Shown here piece after piece: positions 23,131 to 33,359 of a stretch of DNA of 64,000 nucleotides (positions within the stretch are counted from its first letter, which is position 1; each line of letters starts with the position of its first letter). This DNA is from Aquanectria penicillioides (lineage: Eukaryota; Ascomycota; Sordariomycetes; Hypocreales; Nectriaceae): contig PYIU01000001.1 in NCBI GenBank assembly GCA_003415625.1, positions 4,216,746 to 4,280,745 on the forward strand, in the 5' to 3' direction. Position numbers and translations under genes: made by a program. Under the pieces are notes generated by a model that saw nothing but the letters and a program-made list of their open reading frames with translations, did no database searches and was not told where the DNA came from.

Positions 23131-24032
23131 TTACTTCTTTGACTTCTCTAGCCAATCGATGATCTTCTCGACTGCTGCCACAGCCTCGGGAATAGGAAGT
23201 AAGGGCCACACGTGCATCATGCCCTCGCCATGCACCAGCTCCACCTCGGTACCCTGCTCCTTGGCCATTTTCGCCATCTTCACGGCGTCTGGAGATAATA
23301 AGTCCGCTCCAGCGGCAAAGAGCAACATGGGAGGCAAAGCTAGATCACCATAGATGGGACTCACTCGGGGATCCTTGCGGTCAACCTCTGGGCAGATGAG
23401 GCTCGTCACATGGTCAATGCCTGGAATGGCGAGCCACGGGTCAATAAGAGCCGTGGTATGTAGGTCTGGGTTCTCGAGAGTGATGTCAGTGCAAGGGGTG
23501 ATGGGCACGATGCGGGAGGCAGTAGGGAGGCCGGCCTTTTTGGCCTCTTGTGTCATGACAAGTGTCATGGTGCCGCCAGCCGAGTCACCCATGACCCAGA
23601 GAGGCGTGGGATCGGGATCCGCAGCGAGCTCGTTGTACAAGGGCTGGACGGCCTCATACATCTTAAGAAGAGGCGTCTCCGGGCCAAGGGGATAAATTGG
23701 AACAGTGACAACAGCCTGGAGGCGCTCGGCCAACTGGCAGGCGAGGACCCAGTGCTTCGGGTTGATCTCGAAGACGAAGCCGCCGCCGTGAAGATACATG
23801 ATGCGGGCCTGGGTGGGCGTTTCGGACTTTGGGGCAATTGTGTACACGATGTAACCCTCCGGACGCATCTCTTCCTCGATAATGAACTGCTTGTGAAGAT
23901 GCTCAGGCGGTTCGTGCCTGGTCTCCTTGCGCTCTCGCTCGATGCGCCGGTTCATCTTCTCCGGGACTGCCAGGTGCCTTTGGCCATGAACCACACCGCC
24001 CAAGAGACAACGTAGTTCTTGAAGCTAGGCAT
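23131..24032 (-). CDS. Alpha/beta hydrolase of the HSL/GDSAG esterase type, frame broken near N-terminus
   Basis: Single exon. Hormone-sensitive-lipase-type esterase marks are clear: oxyanion-hole HGGGFVFEI, nucleophile elbow GDSAGGT (catalytic Ser), acid region GADLLSPD and catalytic His in GMMHVWPLL. Expected role is hydrolysis of small esters or lactones, cytosolic or ER-associated; the substrate is unknown. The ATG at 24032 (Kozak-like CCACC) starts MPSFKNYVVSWAVWFMAKGTWQ, the usual N-terminus for this family, but the frame then shifts. VPEKMNRRIERERKETRHEP and the rest lie one frame over, consistent with one base missing near 23966. Restoring it would give 300 residues. Read literally, the first usable start in the main frame is the ATG at 23955, removing about 26 residues. 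It is convergent with the MFS gene, 240 bases apart. Confidence 0.85.
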
Positions 24033-27020
24033 GGTGGCGGGCGGGATTAATAGGGAATAAAGAGAGAAGGATTCCGCAGGATAATTATGACAATGTCAAG
24101 TCGTATAGATGATGTCGTTGATGGAGCATTAATGAACGGCATGTACCAGACACATGTGTGTGCCACTACGAAACGCAGAATCGGTGAAGGGGTTGCACCG
24201 CTGTCGGTTGCCGAGGCGCCTCGGTGGGCACTTCGGTGGACACTATTGCGGTGAGCGATTCTAGATTGCGCAGCCGCGTGACGTTATTAGCGTCATAACT
24301 CAGTGCAATATTGGGTATGGATCGATTGGAAAACGCGGAGAAGAAATGATTAATTTTAATTTATCCATTTTCCTTTTGCCTTGTGTCACTTGCATCTGGC
24401 AATCTGCGTGAGAGCACCATCGCGATGCACCGAGGTTGTCAGAGCTCTATCGCTCACAGCCAGGGTAGCTTACTTCTGAGTTGGGTAACTAGTAACTCGG
24501 CTACAATTCATCAGGTTTCCCCATTAGTTGATACTTCTCACCAACAGGAAAAGATGCACCTCGCCAAGGCGACCAACCAGCGGCGAGAGGGGCGGGCCGT
24601 GGTCAACAACACTAAGGATGTCGGAGAAATGCGAACTTTGCAGCACGTAAAACTACCTACCGGTATCTGTATCGTGAATCCGATCGATTGCCGAACCAGA
24701 AAGCCGTTTCGTAAGCCAGAGCTATGGACCAATCTGGGGTTTAGCATATCGGAAACGAGGCCTTGATCATCGCTCATCAAGCCCAAAAATCTCCAATGGG
24801 TGTGCGCCAGATGTGGGGGATTGGCGCCCGCACAATGTGTGAAAATTATCAGATCATGTTCCCACGTCGATATGCTTGATACGGTGTTGTCCCCACCCAT
24901 CACAAGGCCTCTTGTGGAGGACTTGCCCGTCCGGCCTGGCCCCCGCAATGGTTGACCGTTTGACCAAACAGCCGCAAAACCCTGAGGGCTATACTGTCCG
25001 GCCCCCCTCCATCCTATGGGAGAGTCGCCGCCAGCCCAGCCGGGGCTGTGGACGGAGGGCTCGGCGGGGTTAGCTGGGGGCTGCCGCTTTTGCCAGAGAG
25101 GGGACCGGGAACAGGCCGGTGATGGGGAGCCGGAGGGGGAGAGAGAGAAAGAGAGCCCCCCCCCCCGGAGTAGGTGATGGCTTGCCCCGGTAGTCACGGA
25201 TCACGATATCTTCAAGCGCAGAACCCGGAAGCAGACGGGAGGCGCAGAAGGGACATGAGACAGGACGGGAATCCAGGAACCAGCAACGAGGGCCACGAGA
25301 CGTCGTCGAGATGCCGTCAATGGCCGAGCGCCGCCCGTGCCTGTCTTCCCCTTGCCGGTAACTTACCCCAATCTTCCGCCCCCATCCTCCCATCCTCCCC
25401 CTCATCGCCTCGCCATGCGGGAGGGGGGAAACCAGATAATAGGCACCCAAAGGACGGTCCTGCAGCACATGCATGCGCAGTCGAGAGACCTACATGGCAG
25501 GTACATTTCCATCCTTTGACAGGCCAGCCGGTCAACGAATGAAAGTCGCCACAGGGCCGGGAAGAGGGGGGATGAAACGGGTGGAAGGATGTCTACGATG
25601 GGGTTTGGGAGGTTTGGGAGGGGGGGGCAGGGACGTGGAGGTGAGCCTTTGGCAGGTGTACACAGCGATGGGAGGCAATGCGTGTTTGATGCAACCCGAC
25701 CACGAGATGCGAGGGATGTGTGGACGTATGGATGTCTGGGGGAGGAGATATGCGGGCGGCAGCCTGCGTATCAGTTGCAGGGTGCTTTACAAATTACAAT
25801 GCATTGTTCCTCGGGATTCGGGTGTCGTTTTTGACTCAAAAGTCAAAGCAATTTCCAGCGAGATGGGTGGTGGATGGATGGAGGGATGGAGGGATGGTTG
25901 ACGCGGTTGAGCCAAAGTCCCGGGATCGTGAAAATACTCGGGTTTTCCCTTTTGCCCGTGCCACTCAGTCGCCGGTGGCCGCTCACACTGCTTACATGGC
26001 TGAACTCGTGAACAGGCTGGATTATCGTGAAGAGTCAAAGCCGAGTGAGGAAATGGCACCATTTGCAGGGCCATCGCCAGCCGAGGGGCCCAATCACGGC
26101 ATGTCGTCTCCCCTCCTCTCCTCACGGCCAAGGCCAAGGCAAAACCTCCTCGCTTCTCGGCGCTGCCTCTCCTCTTCTCGTAGCCATTACGTAGGCGTCG
26201 GGGAGAGATAAAACAGAAAGATTGCACACGTACATGTAGCCGTGACTTAGGCCGACGGTGGTGGCAGCGCCTCTTAAAGCGGCGTCGCAAGTGACCAAAC
26301 AGACCTATCGCAACCCCGCCATTACCATTCCCAGGTCCAGCGATCCTGCGCCCACCCCGGACTCCGGGTTTTACCGAGCAGCGGGTTCGCTGCTCCGCGC
26401 AGAAAACCTTCAACGTCAGGACCTAGCAAACAGGGTAGCGAGCGGCCTCGCCTTTGCCTTGCCTTGCGCGCACTGGCACTGTAGCAGTCACTGTGACACA
26501 CACACACACTCACTCACGCCGAGAAAGCGACACAGACACACACACACACACACACACAAGAGTGAGCGAGTCGCCGACTCCACCGCCGCAAAAGCCCTAC
26601 AGTCCGAGACGCTACTAAATTAGACGCTCGCCCTCCAACCAACTTCTTCCCTTTACCAAACCCCAAACCTCGCCGTCAATCATCACAGCAATCGTTGCCT
26701 CTGTCCCCATCGCCGCCATCCGCATCATCGCCGGGGCTGGATCCCTCACTGACTCCGACGTCGCCCCTCCACATTCCCGGATCCCCCATCTACGCCTGCG
26801 TCGTCGCCACCAGCGCCGTAGCCGGCATTGCATTTGCGTCTGCGACTGCCATCTATCTCGACTCCCGATCCACCTGCAATCCTCTAGCCGCGCTGCCATC
26901 TGCATCGCCATCTTCTTATTTAACAACCAACCGACTACCTCCTTCATCCATCGCCATGCCTTCGCAACGCCCTTACTTCCTCTCTTCCTTCCTCGCCGCC
27001 TTCCGTCCCCAGGGCCCTCC
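24033..27020. other. Intergenic region with low-complexity DNA
   Basis: About 3 kb with no supportable gene. It contains GGGATGGAT-type purine-rich DNA at 25860-25895, an AC-rich microsatellite near 26500-26560, and a C/T-rich leader before 27021. The longer open frames here (up to 219 codons) have no domain features and look like chance frames in GC-rich DNA. Confidence 0.45.
26536..26559. repeat. (AC)n microsatellite
   Basis: Uninterrupted AC run within a longer AC-rich tract about 460 bases before the start of the small Ser/Gln-rich gene. Confidence 0.9.
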
Positions 27021-27446
27021 ATGGCTACCACAGCTAGCCAACACCAGCCCTCACATCAACACCAACACCAACACCAACAGCCAAACAAGCACACCCGCGA
27101 TACCGCCGCTGCCACCTCCAACGCCTCTGTTACCGCTTCATCAGCCCCCCATCAGCAAACCGCCTCCAGCGTCACCATTCGGTCACCCCGAGGCGCCTCT
27201 GCCTCCGGGCATGACGCCGCCGCTTCCGTAGGCTCAACCCTAGGTGCCGCCATCCCCATCCCGGGAGCATCGTCCCGCCGTCGCGGCAGCGACTCCAGCA
27301 GTGAGGGCTTCCGCGACGTCCTCGGCGCCGATAAGCTGTACATCGGCGGCCGCACCCCCGGAGGCGAGGAGAAGTTCTTCAAACTTGGCGTTATCCGCCG
27401 TGTGCGCAGCAATGACGGCTTGAGCCTTGACCGCTTGAGCTTATAG
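27021..27446 (+). CDS. Small conserved hypothetical protein, Gln/His/Ser-rich N-terminus
   Basis: Single exon, 141 residues. The N-terminal half is low complexity (HQHQHQHQQ and Ala/Ser-rich) and probably disordered. The last 60 residues look conserved and folded or functional: RRRGSDSSSEGFRDVLGADK, then LYIGGRTPGGEEKFFKLGVI and a terminal RSNDGLSLDRLSL. I do not recognise a named family. The start was chosen at the ATG in CCATGG at 27021; upstream frames lack a good ATG. The balance of codons and the compact C-terminus argue for a real gene. Confidence 0.62.
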   Translation: MATTASQHQPSHQHQHQHQQPNKHTRDTAAATSNASVTASSAPHQQTASSVTIRSPRGASASGHDAAASVGSTLGAAIPIPGASSRRRGSDSSSEGFRDVLGADKLYIGGRTPGGEEKFFKLGVIRRVRSNDGLSLDRLSL

Positions 27447-27825
27447 TCCCCTGCCCACGAGAAATCTGGAAATGATGACGCAGCGTTGGAATTTATTTTG
27501 AATTGATTGGGCCAAGGGTCTTCTTGTCTTGTTTCAGAGGATGAACGGCTGGAGACCCTCGATGATACATAAAGAGCATTCGGGTTCGCTCCCTAGAGGG
27601 TTTCAGGGCACTTTTCTGGGAGGGAGGTACACGGGACGGGGACACAGGACTATGGAACAGGGTCATCGGGCACGGCGTTTTATTTTGGCAGTTTTGTGCT
27701 AGGGCTACACTGGTCCCTATAGTAAGCACCTGGGATTGGAACTCGTGAATGATAAAAAAAAGGACAATATTACTTGCAACCCGTTCTGTCTCACCCGTCG
27801 CCGCCAACTTCCTTCTGATCCGTCT
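27447..27825. other. Short intergenic region between convergent genes
   Basis: About 380 bases holding the 3' ends of the small Ser-rich gene and ALG10. Nothing else was seen. Confidence 0.6.
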
Positions 27826-30202
27826 CTACCACATGAAGCGCTGTAGACGACCCTCATCGAGCAGGGATCCGTCTTCGGCTCTCCACAGATACGGCTTACA
27901 CAAGAAAATATACCCTGTCGCCGCGTTGATGGCGATGAACCAGCCCGTCTCGAGGATGAGGCGAAGGTCGTAGCGCTCAAAGACGCGGATAACCTTGCCA
28001 AGAATCGGCTGCGTGGACGCCCGGCTCACCACGCTAGTTGGCCTTTCATGATCGTGCAGTTTCCATCCCGGCACCAACAGCCGCCACATCACCCATGGGA
28101 TGATGAAGTACCGCGGCTCCACCAGCGGAGCAGTAATGAGTGAGAGCGTTACGGCAAGGAGGAAAATGAGCCCCGTGGAAATTGAAACTGGCTCAACAGA
28201 GATAAGCATGGGATCTTCGTCAATGCTCTTGCGCAGCTCTCGCTGCTGTGCTGCCTCAACAGCTGGTGGGGTCGTAGCAGTCTCGGTAGGGAACTCAACG
28301 GTCGTCTGCCGGGCAACATCCCCATGACGGATCCAAAACGGATTACTCATAAACGGAACATCTCGTGGAGATTTGTAGTGCGCTGAGCACTTGCTGTTAC
28401 CGGGTGTGAAGAACGAGTTTGAACACCCAGCCATGGTACCCCACGCCATCCAGCGGCTGAGAGTATACGGCACGACTAGGAAGTACCGTATCACAAAAGA
28501 CCGACGGATTGTATACCTGAAGATATAGAACATGTAGTGCCGGTTGTCTGCAAGGGTGAACGGGTGGATGATGGTGTTGAACTTGACAATCAGACCAGAG
28601 AGGACGATAGTCGCCAAGAGATATAACGGCCAAAGAACCCCAGACGTGAAGATACTCGCCAAGAACTTTAATTGACTCGATCGAGTTCTTGGGGCGGGGC
28701 ATCAGCAGAAGGTGCGGCCATCTCCACGACATTTGTAGGAGCCGTTGAGATCTTTCTCCGGGATTTGCTAGATCCCGAGGAGCTCACAAGTGACTGAGGG
28801 GGTGGCTTCTGGAAAGTAAGCATGTTGAAAATTCTCGCGAAGATATTGGCGATCGGGAGAGCGTAGGGAACAAGTAGAGGCAAAGAAAAGAACCCAAAGA
28901 AGGGCCAGATGTAGAGCATCTGCGGGAGGTGAATCGTCGCGACATGGTTAGATTTGTCGCCTGTCTGGTGTTAGCTGTTTACATATCCATACACAGTCTG
29001 AGTCTCACCAAGAACAACACCGCCGTTCCAGACCACAAACGATCCAAACGAGGCGAGGACGGCGACGTAAGGCCATATTTGCCTGACGATTTGGATGGGA
29101 TTGCATAACGCCGCAATGCCAAGACTCAGGACACAGTACAACATGTCTGGTAAACCGGTTAGATCTCGTTCGCAAAATGTAGCTTTTCACCTTACCCTCG
29201 GGCATAACCATGTGCAGGGGTGGATCATGAATATCGCCAACTGAGTATCTCCACGAATAGTACTTCAACTGCTCGGCGAGTGTGTACATCTTTGGCTGAT
29301 CCACGCGCTCAGGTCTAAGTGTTTTGATTGCATGGACAGCCTCCACGCCACCCATGTAGATGACAACCCAGAATACATTTGTCTGGCGCATGAAAAGGGT
29401 CAGAACGCCCAGAACAATGGTGCTGAAATCGGAGAAGAAGGAGTTGCGATCCTGAGCAAGTCGTCGAAGGTGATGCAAGTACGCGCCGAGAACCGTTGCC
29501 GTCGATACCACGTCGGTGTAGTAGAGACCCGAAAAGAAGAACAGAAGCGGGAAGAGGCCAATGTTGAATGCTGTATGAACGGAGTATTGTGAGAAGACCT
29601 TTAGCCTGACGGACGAGTGCGCCTCGTAGATGCGGGCCTCGATCTCATGTCGACAGCGGAAAGCCAGAGCAGCCAGGATCATCAAGGCAATGACATTGGC
29701 GGTCCGCAGACTTTGAGCATCGCAGAAAGAAGTAGGGGTCCCTGGCTTCACAGCACCAGGAACTAGAAGAGAGAACAGATATCTGATTCTTGTTAGAGAT
29801 TTGTTCCCCCAAGTCGTGTGTTCGCGTGTCAAGAAGCGTACAGTCCAGGAGGCGTGGTAATCTTGTCATCCCATTCTTGGAACTTCCCCTCGCAATACTT
29901 TTGAGCCTGCGGGATGTGGAAAATTTCATCCTGCAGAATCGTCAGCATCGGCTAGATAGAATCCAGCATGTAGGCCCCACCAAGTATGGCTCCGGAACAA
30001 CGACACCAACAATGTACAGCCAGGAGAAGGATGCGATAGCCAGGGACACCGGAAACCCGGCCCAGGTCAACGAAGAGCCTTCGGGTTTCTTGAAGAGCCA
30101 ATAGAACAAGGGTGTCAACAGCGCCGATGAAGCGGCAATGTATGAATAAGCTGGCACATCGCCATGCGCTAACGGCTGGTCAGGGACATTGGTGGTGTCC
30201 AT
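27826..30202 (-). CDS. alg10: Dolichyl-P-Glc:Glc2Man9GlcNAc2-PP-dolichol alpha-1,2-glucosyltransferase, frame broken
   Basis: Adds the third, terminal glucose to the lipid-linked oligosaccharide in the ER lumen, the last step before transfer to protein. Five exons: 30202..29981, 29930..29842, 29782..29196, 29146..29009 and 28960..27826, with introns of 48-59 nt. The family signature [20 protein letters not shown] sits at the exon 1/2 join, followed by [11 protein letters not shown]. Many membrane helices follow ([37 protein letters not shown]), then a C-terminal [18 protein letters not shown] block characteristic of ALG10. In exon 5 the frame ends after ELDRVN with TAA, while [15 protein letters not shown] continues one frame over, as if one base were lost at 28674 (GTCAA instead of GTCCAA). 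Expected length is 723 residues. The first donor (GTGGGG) is weak. Confidence 0.9.
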
Positions 30203-30814
30203 GTTGACAAGTGGCACGCAGCAATGCGACGCGCGTAAAAAGTCCTGATCAACGACAATGCTCGAGAGAGAGTTGTGAAAGCCCCATGAGATTCCTGAAA
30301 TCAAAAAGACTTCGCCTCCATAAGTATGGGCGCTTGGTGCTTTTGGGGTGCGCACCGTGAAGCGTTGACGCGAATTGAGATTAGTTGTTCGCAATTGGAC
30401 CCAGGGGACAGTGCACAGAAGAGTGTGAGATGCACTGTGTTACGGGTTGTGGTCCAGGTGTCCCGCATCTCACTTATTAATTCATCAATTGGTGTCACTG
30501 ATCGTGTTGATACTATACCACAATCAACACAATGCACAAATTTGGATATGCAATTTGCAAAAAGACAAAGGATTGTGACTTCCGTGTCAATTGCTTGTAA
30601 TACAATCATCGCCTGAATCATAGAAAGGTGCCAGTGGCGCAAAGTCGCATTCAACTACGGGGCGAGCCAATCACAGCCCGAATATTTCACACACCACATT
30701 ACAAAATCTTGGGTTCAGAACAAGTCTATTTGGGAAATCTTATACAAGGGGTGCCGCCCAAGTCTAGAAGACAGGCATCGATACAGGCCTACCATTGGTC
30801 GTCCGCCGATAGAT
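30203..30814. other. Intergenic: upstream region of ALG10
   Basis: About 600 bases between the ALG10 start and the QCR10 stop codon, both on the minus strand. No gene or repeat was recognised. Confidence 0.55.
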
Positions 30815-31670
30815 TTAGAAAGGCTATTTTGCAGGTTAGCACGCTTCAATGGCGTATGGGCTCTTGGGGAACTCACGTTGTCAGCGGGGTGGATCTCCTT
30901 CTTGAAGAAGTCACCGAGGAAGGGGATCTTCTATAATGAAGTTAGTAGGCCGTTTTTCACTCGTAGTGATTGGTATAATCGTACGTGAAGGATGTCACGC
31001 TGGACACGGGGAATGCCGTTGGCGAAGAGGAGAACAGCAGCACCGGCGGGGGCGGCGTAGAAGGCAAGGCGAGAGCCACTGTTTCCGCTGTTAGAGCTGA
31101 GCTTCCATGACACGCGCAGAAACCCAGGGTCCAATTGCAAGCCTCAAATCCCTCATCCCCATTGATTTCTCTTCCCAGAGCTCATCCCAGATCCTCCTCT
31201 CGATTCGGGGTTGTTGTGTCTGACCCATTCTCGGAGGAACGGAAGGAGTTCGGAGACTCAACACTCGGCCCTGGACGCCCGGGTTTCTGAATATTTGGAT
31301 GCCGGAATACTCACATTCGGAAAGCGCTCTGGGCAGTGAATCCCAAGAAGTGAGGCTGGGCCTGGTACCTAAAGTTCACCGTTAGCCACACCATCCCGGC
31401 TCGTTTCCTTCGGCGGATTGCGGTGTCGGGCCATTTGTTCTCGCAAATCGTATGAATTGGCTCGAGTTCAATGGGTTGGTATTCGCACGAGGCATCGTCA
31501 ACACGTACTTGGGGCCGAAGGCGCTCTTGAACTGAGCAGCGCGGAAGGGAGTCTGCAAAGAAATCAGGTCAGCGTTGTGCAACCGAGGAAGAGGGCGCTT
31601 CAATTGGCGGGGATCGAGGCCCGACGTCGAGGGAGCTAGAAAGATCAATGATACATACAGCGGAAACCAT
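30815..31670 (-). CDS. qcr10: Ubiquinol-cytochrome c reductase (complex III) small subunit QCR10
   Basis: Six very small exons: 31670..31659, 31552..31509, 31368..31315, 31078..30985, 30930..30877 and 30823..30815. Introns are 53-236 nt, with all phases consistent. The product is 88 residues. The first exon is 12 nt (MVSA) and the last 9 nt (Pro-Phe-stop). It is a single-pass accessory subunit of the mitochondrial bc1 complex in the inner membrane. Features are AAQFKSAFGPKY near the N-terminus, HFLGFTAQSAFR, a hydrophobic helix (LAFYAAPAGAAVLLFANGIP), and the C-terminal RVQRDILHKIPFLGDFFKKE ending in HPADNPF, which resembles fungal Qcr10. The 236-nt intron between exons 3 and 4 is the least certain. 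Divergent from MED4, start codons 275 bases apart. Confidence 0.82.
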
Positions 31671-31944
31671 CTTGACTGTAGGGCGGTGGAAGCCTTGTTC
31701 TTCGTTCAATTGCTTGTCCGTTTCGTCGTCGAAAAGGAATGACTTCGAGGATGCGCGAGTTTGCCGAACGGGAAAGACCGGGTTTGGCCTGAGGCGCGAA
31801 AACAGAGCTCCGAGGCCGTCCAATAACGTTGCAATTTTGCGACCCACATCTGAACGGGAGCTTCCCCATTGTAGCAGCCTCGTCTGTGCATCCAGCAGAT
31901 TCACAATCATCAAGCCAACTCTGAGAAAGAGTTAGTAATTCAGC
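31671..31944. promoter_or_regulatory. Shared divergent promoter region, QCR10 / MED4
   Basis: The 274 bases between the divergent starts of the complex III subunit (-) and MED4 (+) must hold both core promoters. No specific element was identified. Confidence 0.5.
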
Positions 31945-32997
31945 ATGGATTCCTACATCGATGGTCGTTTTGAGCGACTAGAAAAGGCCCTTGCTGGCTT
32001 GATCGACTCGGTCACAAAATACCACCCCTCGACCACCCTTGGTGTCGAGCTGGAGATCGCCGACAGTGAGCTGAGCAAAGGACTGGAAGAAGGTAACCCC
32101 ACGATGTCCTCTCCGTCTTCTGAGGAAAACTTTCTAACGGGACTGAAAGTTCAAACCCACCAGAACAATTATCTGCGAATTCAACACTTGCGCGAATCCT
32201 CTGCCGTCCTAGATGCCCAGATTCGCGAAACCCTGTCCAGTCTCGCGACCACCCGCAAGGACATTGTCACCACGCAGACGACAACCTTTCCCAAGGGGCC
32301 CAGCTACCCCATCGCTTACGAGGAGCTTCTCAGCTATGCTCGACGCATCAGCAAGACCACTATGCCTCCCGCTGGTACCATCAACGCTATGCCTTCGTCG
32401 CCCGAGACTCAGACGCCTCTACCCGACTCCCAGGCACCTTCCGTCATGACCCCCTCCGCACCTCCGTCCTCCCAGGTTCAGAGCCCGGCTGTTATGAATG
32501 GTACGCCCCAGATGGTGTCTGAACCGCCAACCCAGCAGACTACCACCTCGGCCAACACCGTTCTCCCTGAGATCATGACCCAGTATCTCAACCCCTTGTC
32601 GGGCCAGGTCTTCTTCCCTTGGCCTCTCGAGGACAAGATCCGCGCCGGCGCGTTGGCCTCGAACCAAGTCCTTGCCGAAAGTGGCATCGATCCCAAGGGC
32701 TATGATCCCGTTGAGGAGGAGGAGCGCAAGGGCCGCGAGGAACAAGAACGCAAGGAGAAGGAGGAGAAGGAGCGTCTCGAGCAGGAGGAGCGCGAGAGGA
32801 AGAACCGAGAAGAGAGGGAGCGCATTCGGGTGGAACGCGAGCGACAACGCGAGAAGGAACAGGAGGAGTGGCGACGCGCCAGTTTGGGTGGTGGAGCCGG
32901 ACAGCCAAGTGCGAGCAAGGGTTCAACCGGCAGCGCTGCCAAGCAGTTCCAGTTCACCAACCTGGATGATCTAGATGACGACGATGACGAAGAATGA
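31945..32997 (+). CDS. med4: Mediator complex subunit 4
   Basis: Two exons: 31945..32092 and 32150..32997. A 57-nt intron (GTAACC donor, TCTAAC branch, AAG acceptor) has a length divisible by three and no stop, so an unspliced frame is also open; the branch point and acceptor favour splicing. The product is 331 residues. MED4 belongs to the Mediator middle module that links activators to RNA polymerase II. Features are the N-terminal helix DGRFERLEKALAGLIDSVTK, a coiled coil (HLRESSAVLDAQIRETLSSL), the MED4 hallmark SYPIAYEELLSYARRISKTT, a Pro/Ser/Thr-rich linker, and LSGQVFFPWPLEDKIRAGAL. It ends with a Glu/Arg-rich helix and an acidic DDDDDEE terminus. Confidence 0.93.
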   Translation: MDSYIDGRFERLEKALAGLIDSVTKYHPSTTLGVELEIADSELSKGLEEGNPTMSSPSSEENFLTGLKVQTHQNNYLRIQHLRESSAVLDAQIRETLSSLATTRKDIVTTQTTTFPKGPSYPIAYEELLSYARRISKTTMPPAGTINAMPSSPETQTPLPDSQAPSVMTPSAPPSSQVQSPAVMNGTPQMVSEPPTQQTTTSANTVLPEIMTQYLNPLSGQVFFPWPLEDKIRAGALASNQVLAESGIDPKGYDPVEEEERKGREEQERKEKEEKERLEQEERERKNREERERIRVERERQREKEQEEWRRASLGGGAGQPSASKGSTGSAAKQFQFTNLDDLDDDDDEE

Positions 32998-33359
32998 GCG
33001 GCATAGACCAAGTGTTGATGCTGTCTGGAAAGAGGGAATGAGATATTCATGTTCATCGATACTAAGAAACATTCTGTCCCGGCAGTAGTACAATTTTTTT
33101 TTCATCTTTTAGTCGTCTCTAAAAAAAAAATATGAAGTCTACGGACCACCAACACAAATCCATATATCGCCGGATATTCCTCGACGCCGTCCGTCACCCA
33201 TCTCCAGTGAGCCCATATTGCGGGCGGAGAGAATCCATGACTTGAACCGCAAGTCCCTGACGCTGGTCATACATGTATTCTTACAGACTCCACAGAAAGC
33301 AGATATCATAAGTTTGTCCATGGCCACAGGTCTCGCCCGGGCCTTTTATCTCCCCACGC

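Noticed and set aside
24538..25197. 219-codon minus-strand frame
   Set aside because: Composition follows GC-rich simple sequence; no domain, no splice support and no ATG context worth noting.
32093..32149. In-frame coding insert in MED4 (19 residues)
   Set aside because: Donor GTAACC, branch TTCTAAC and AAG acceptor mark it as an intron whose length happens to be divisible by three.
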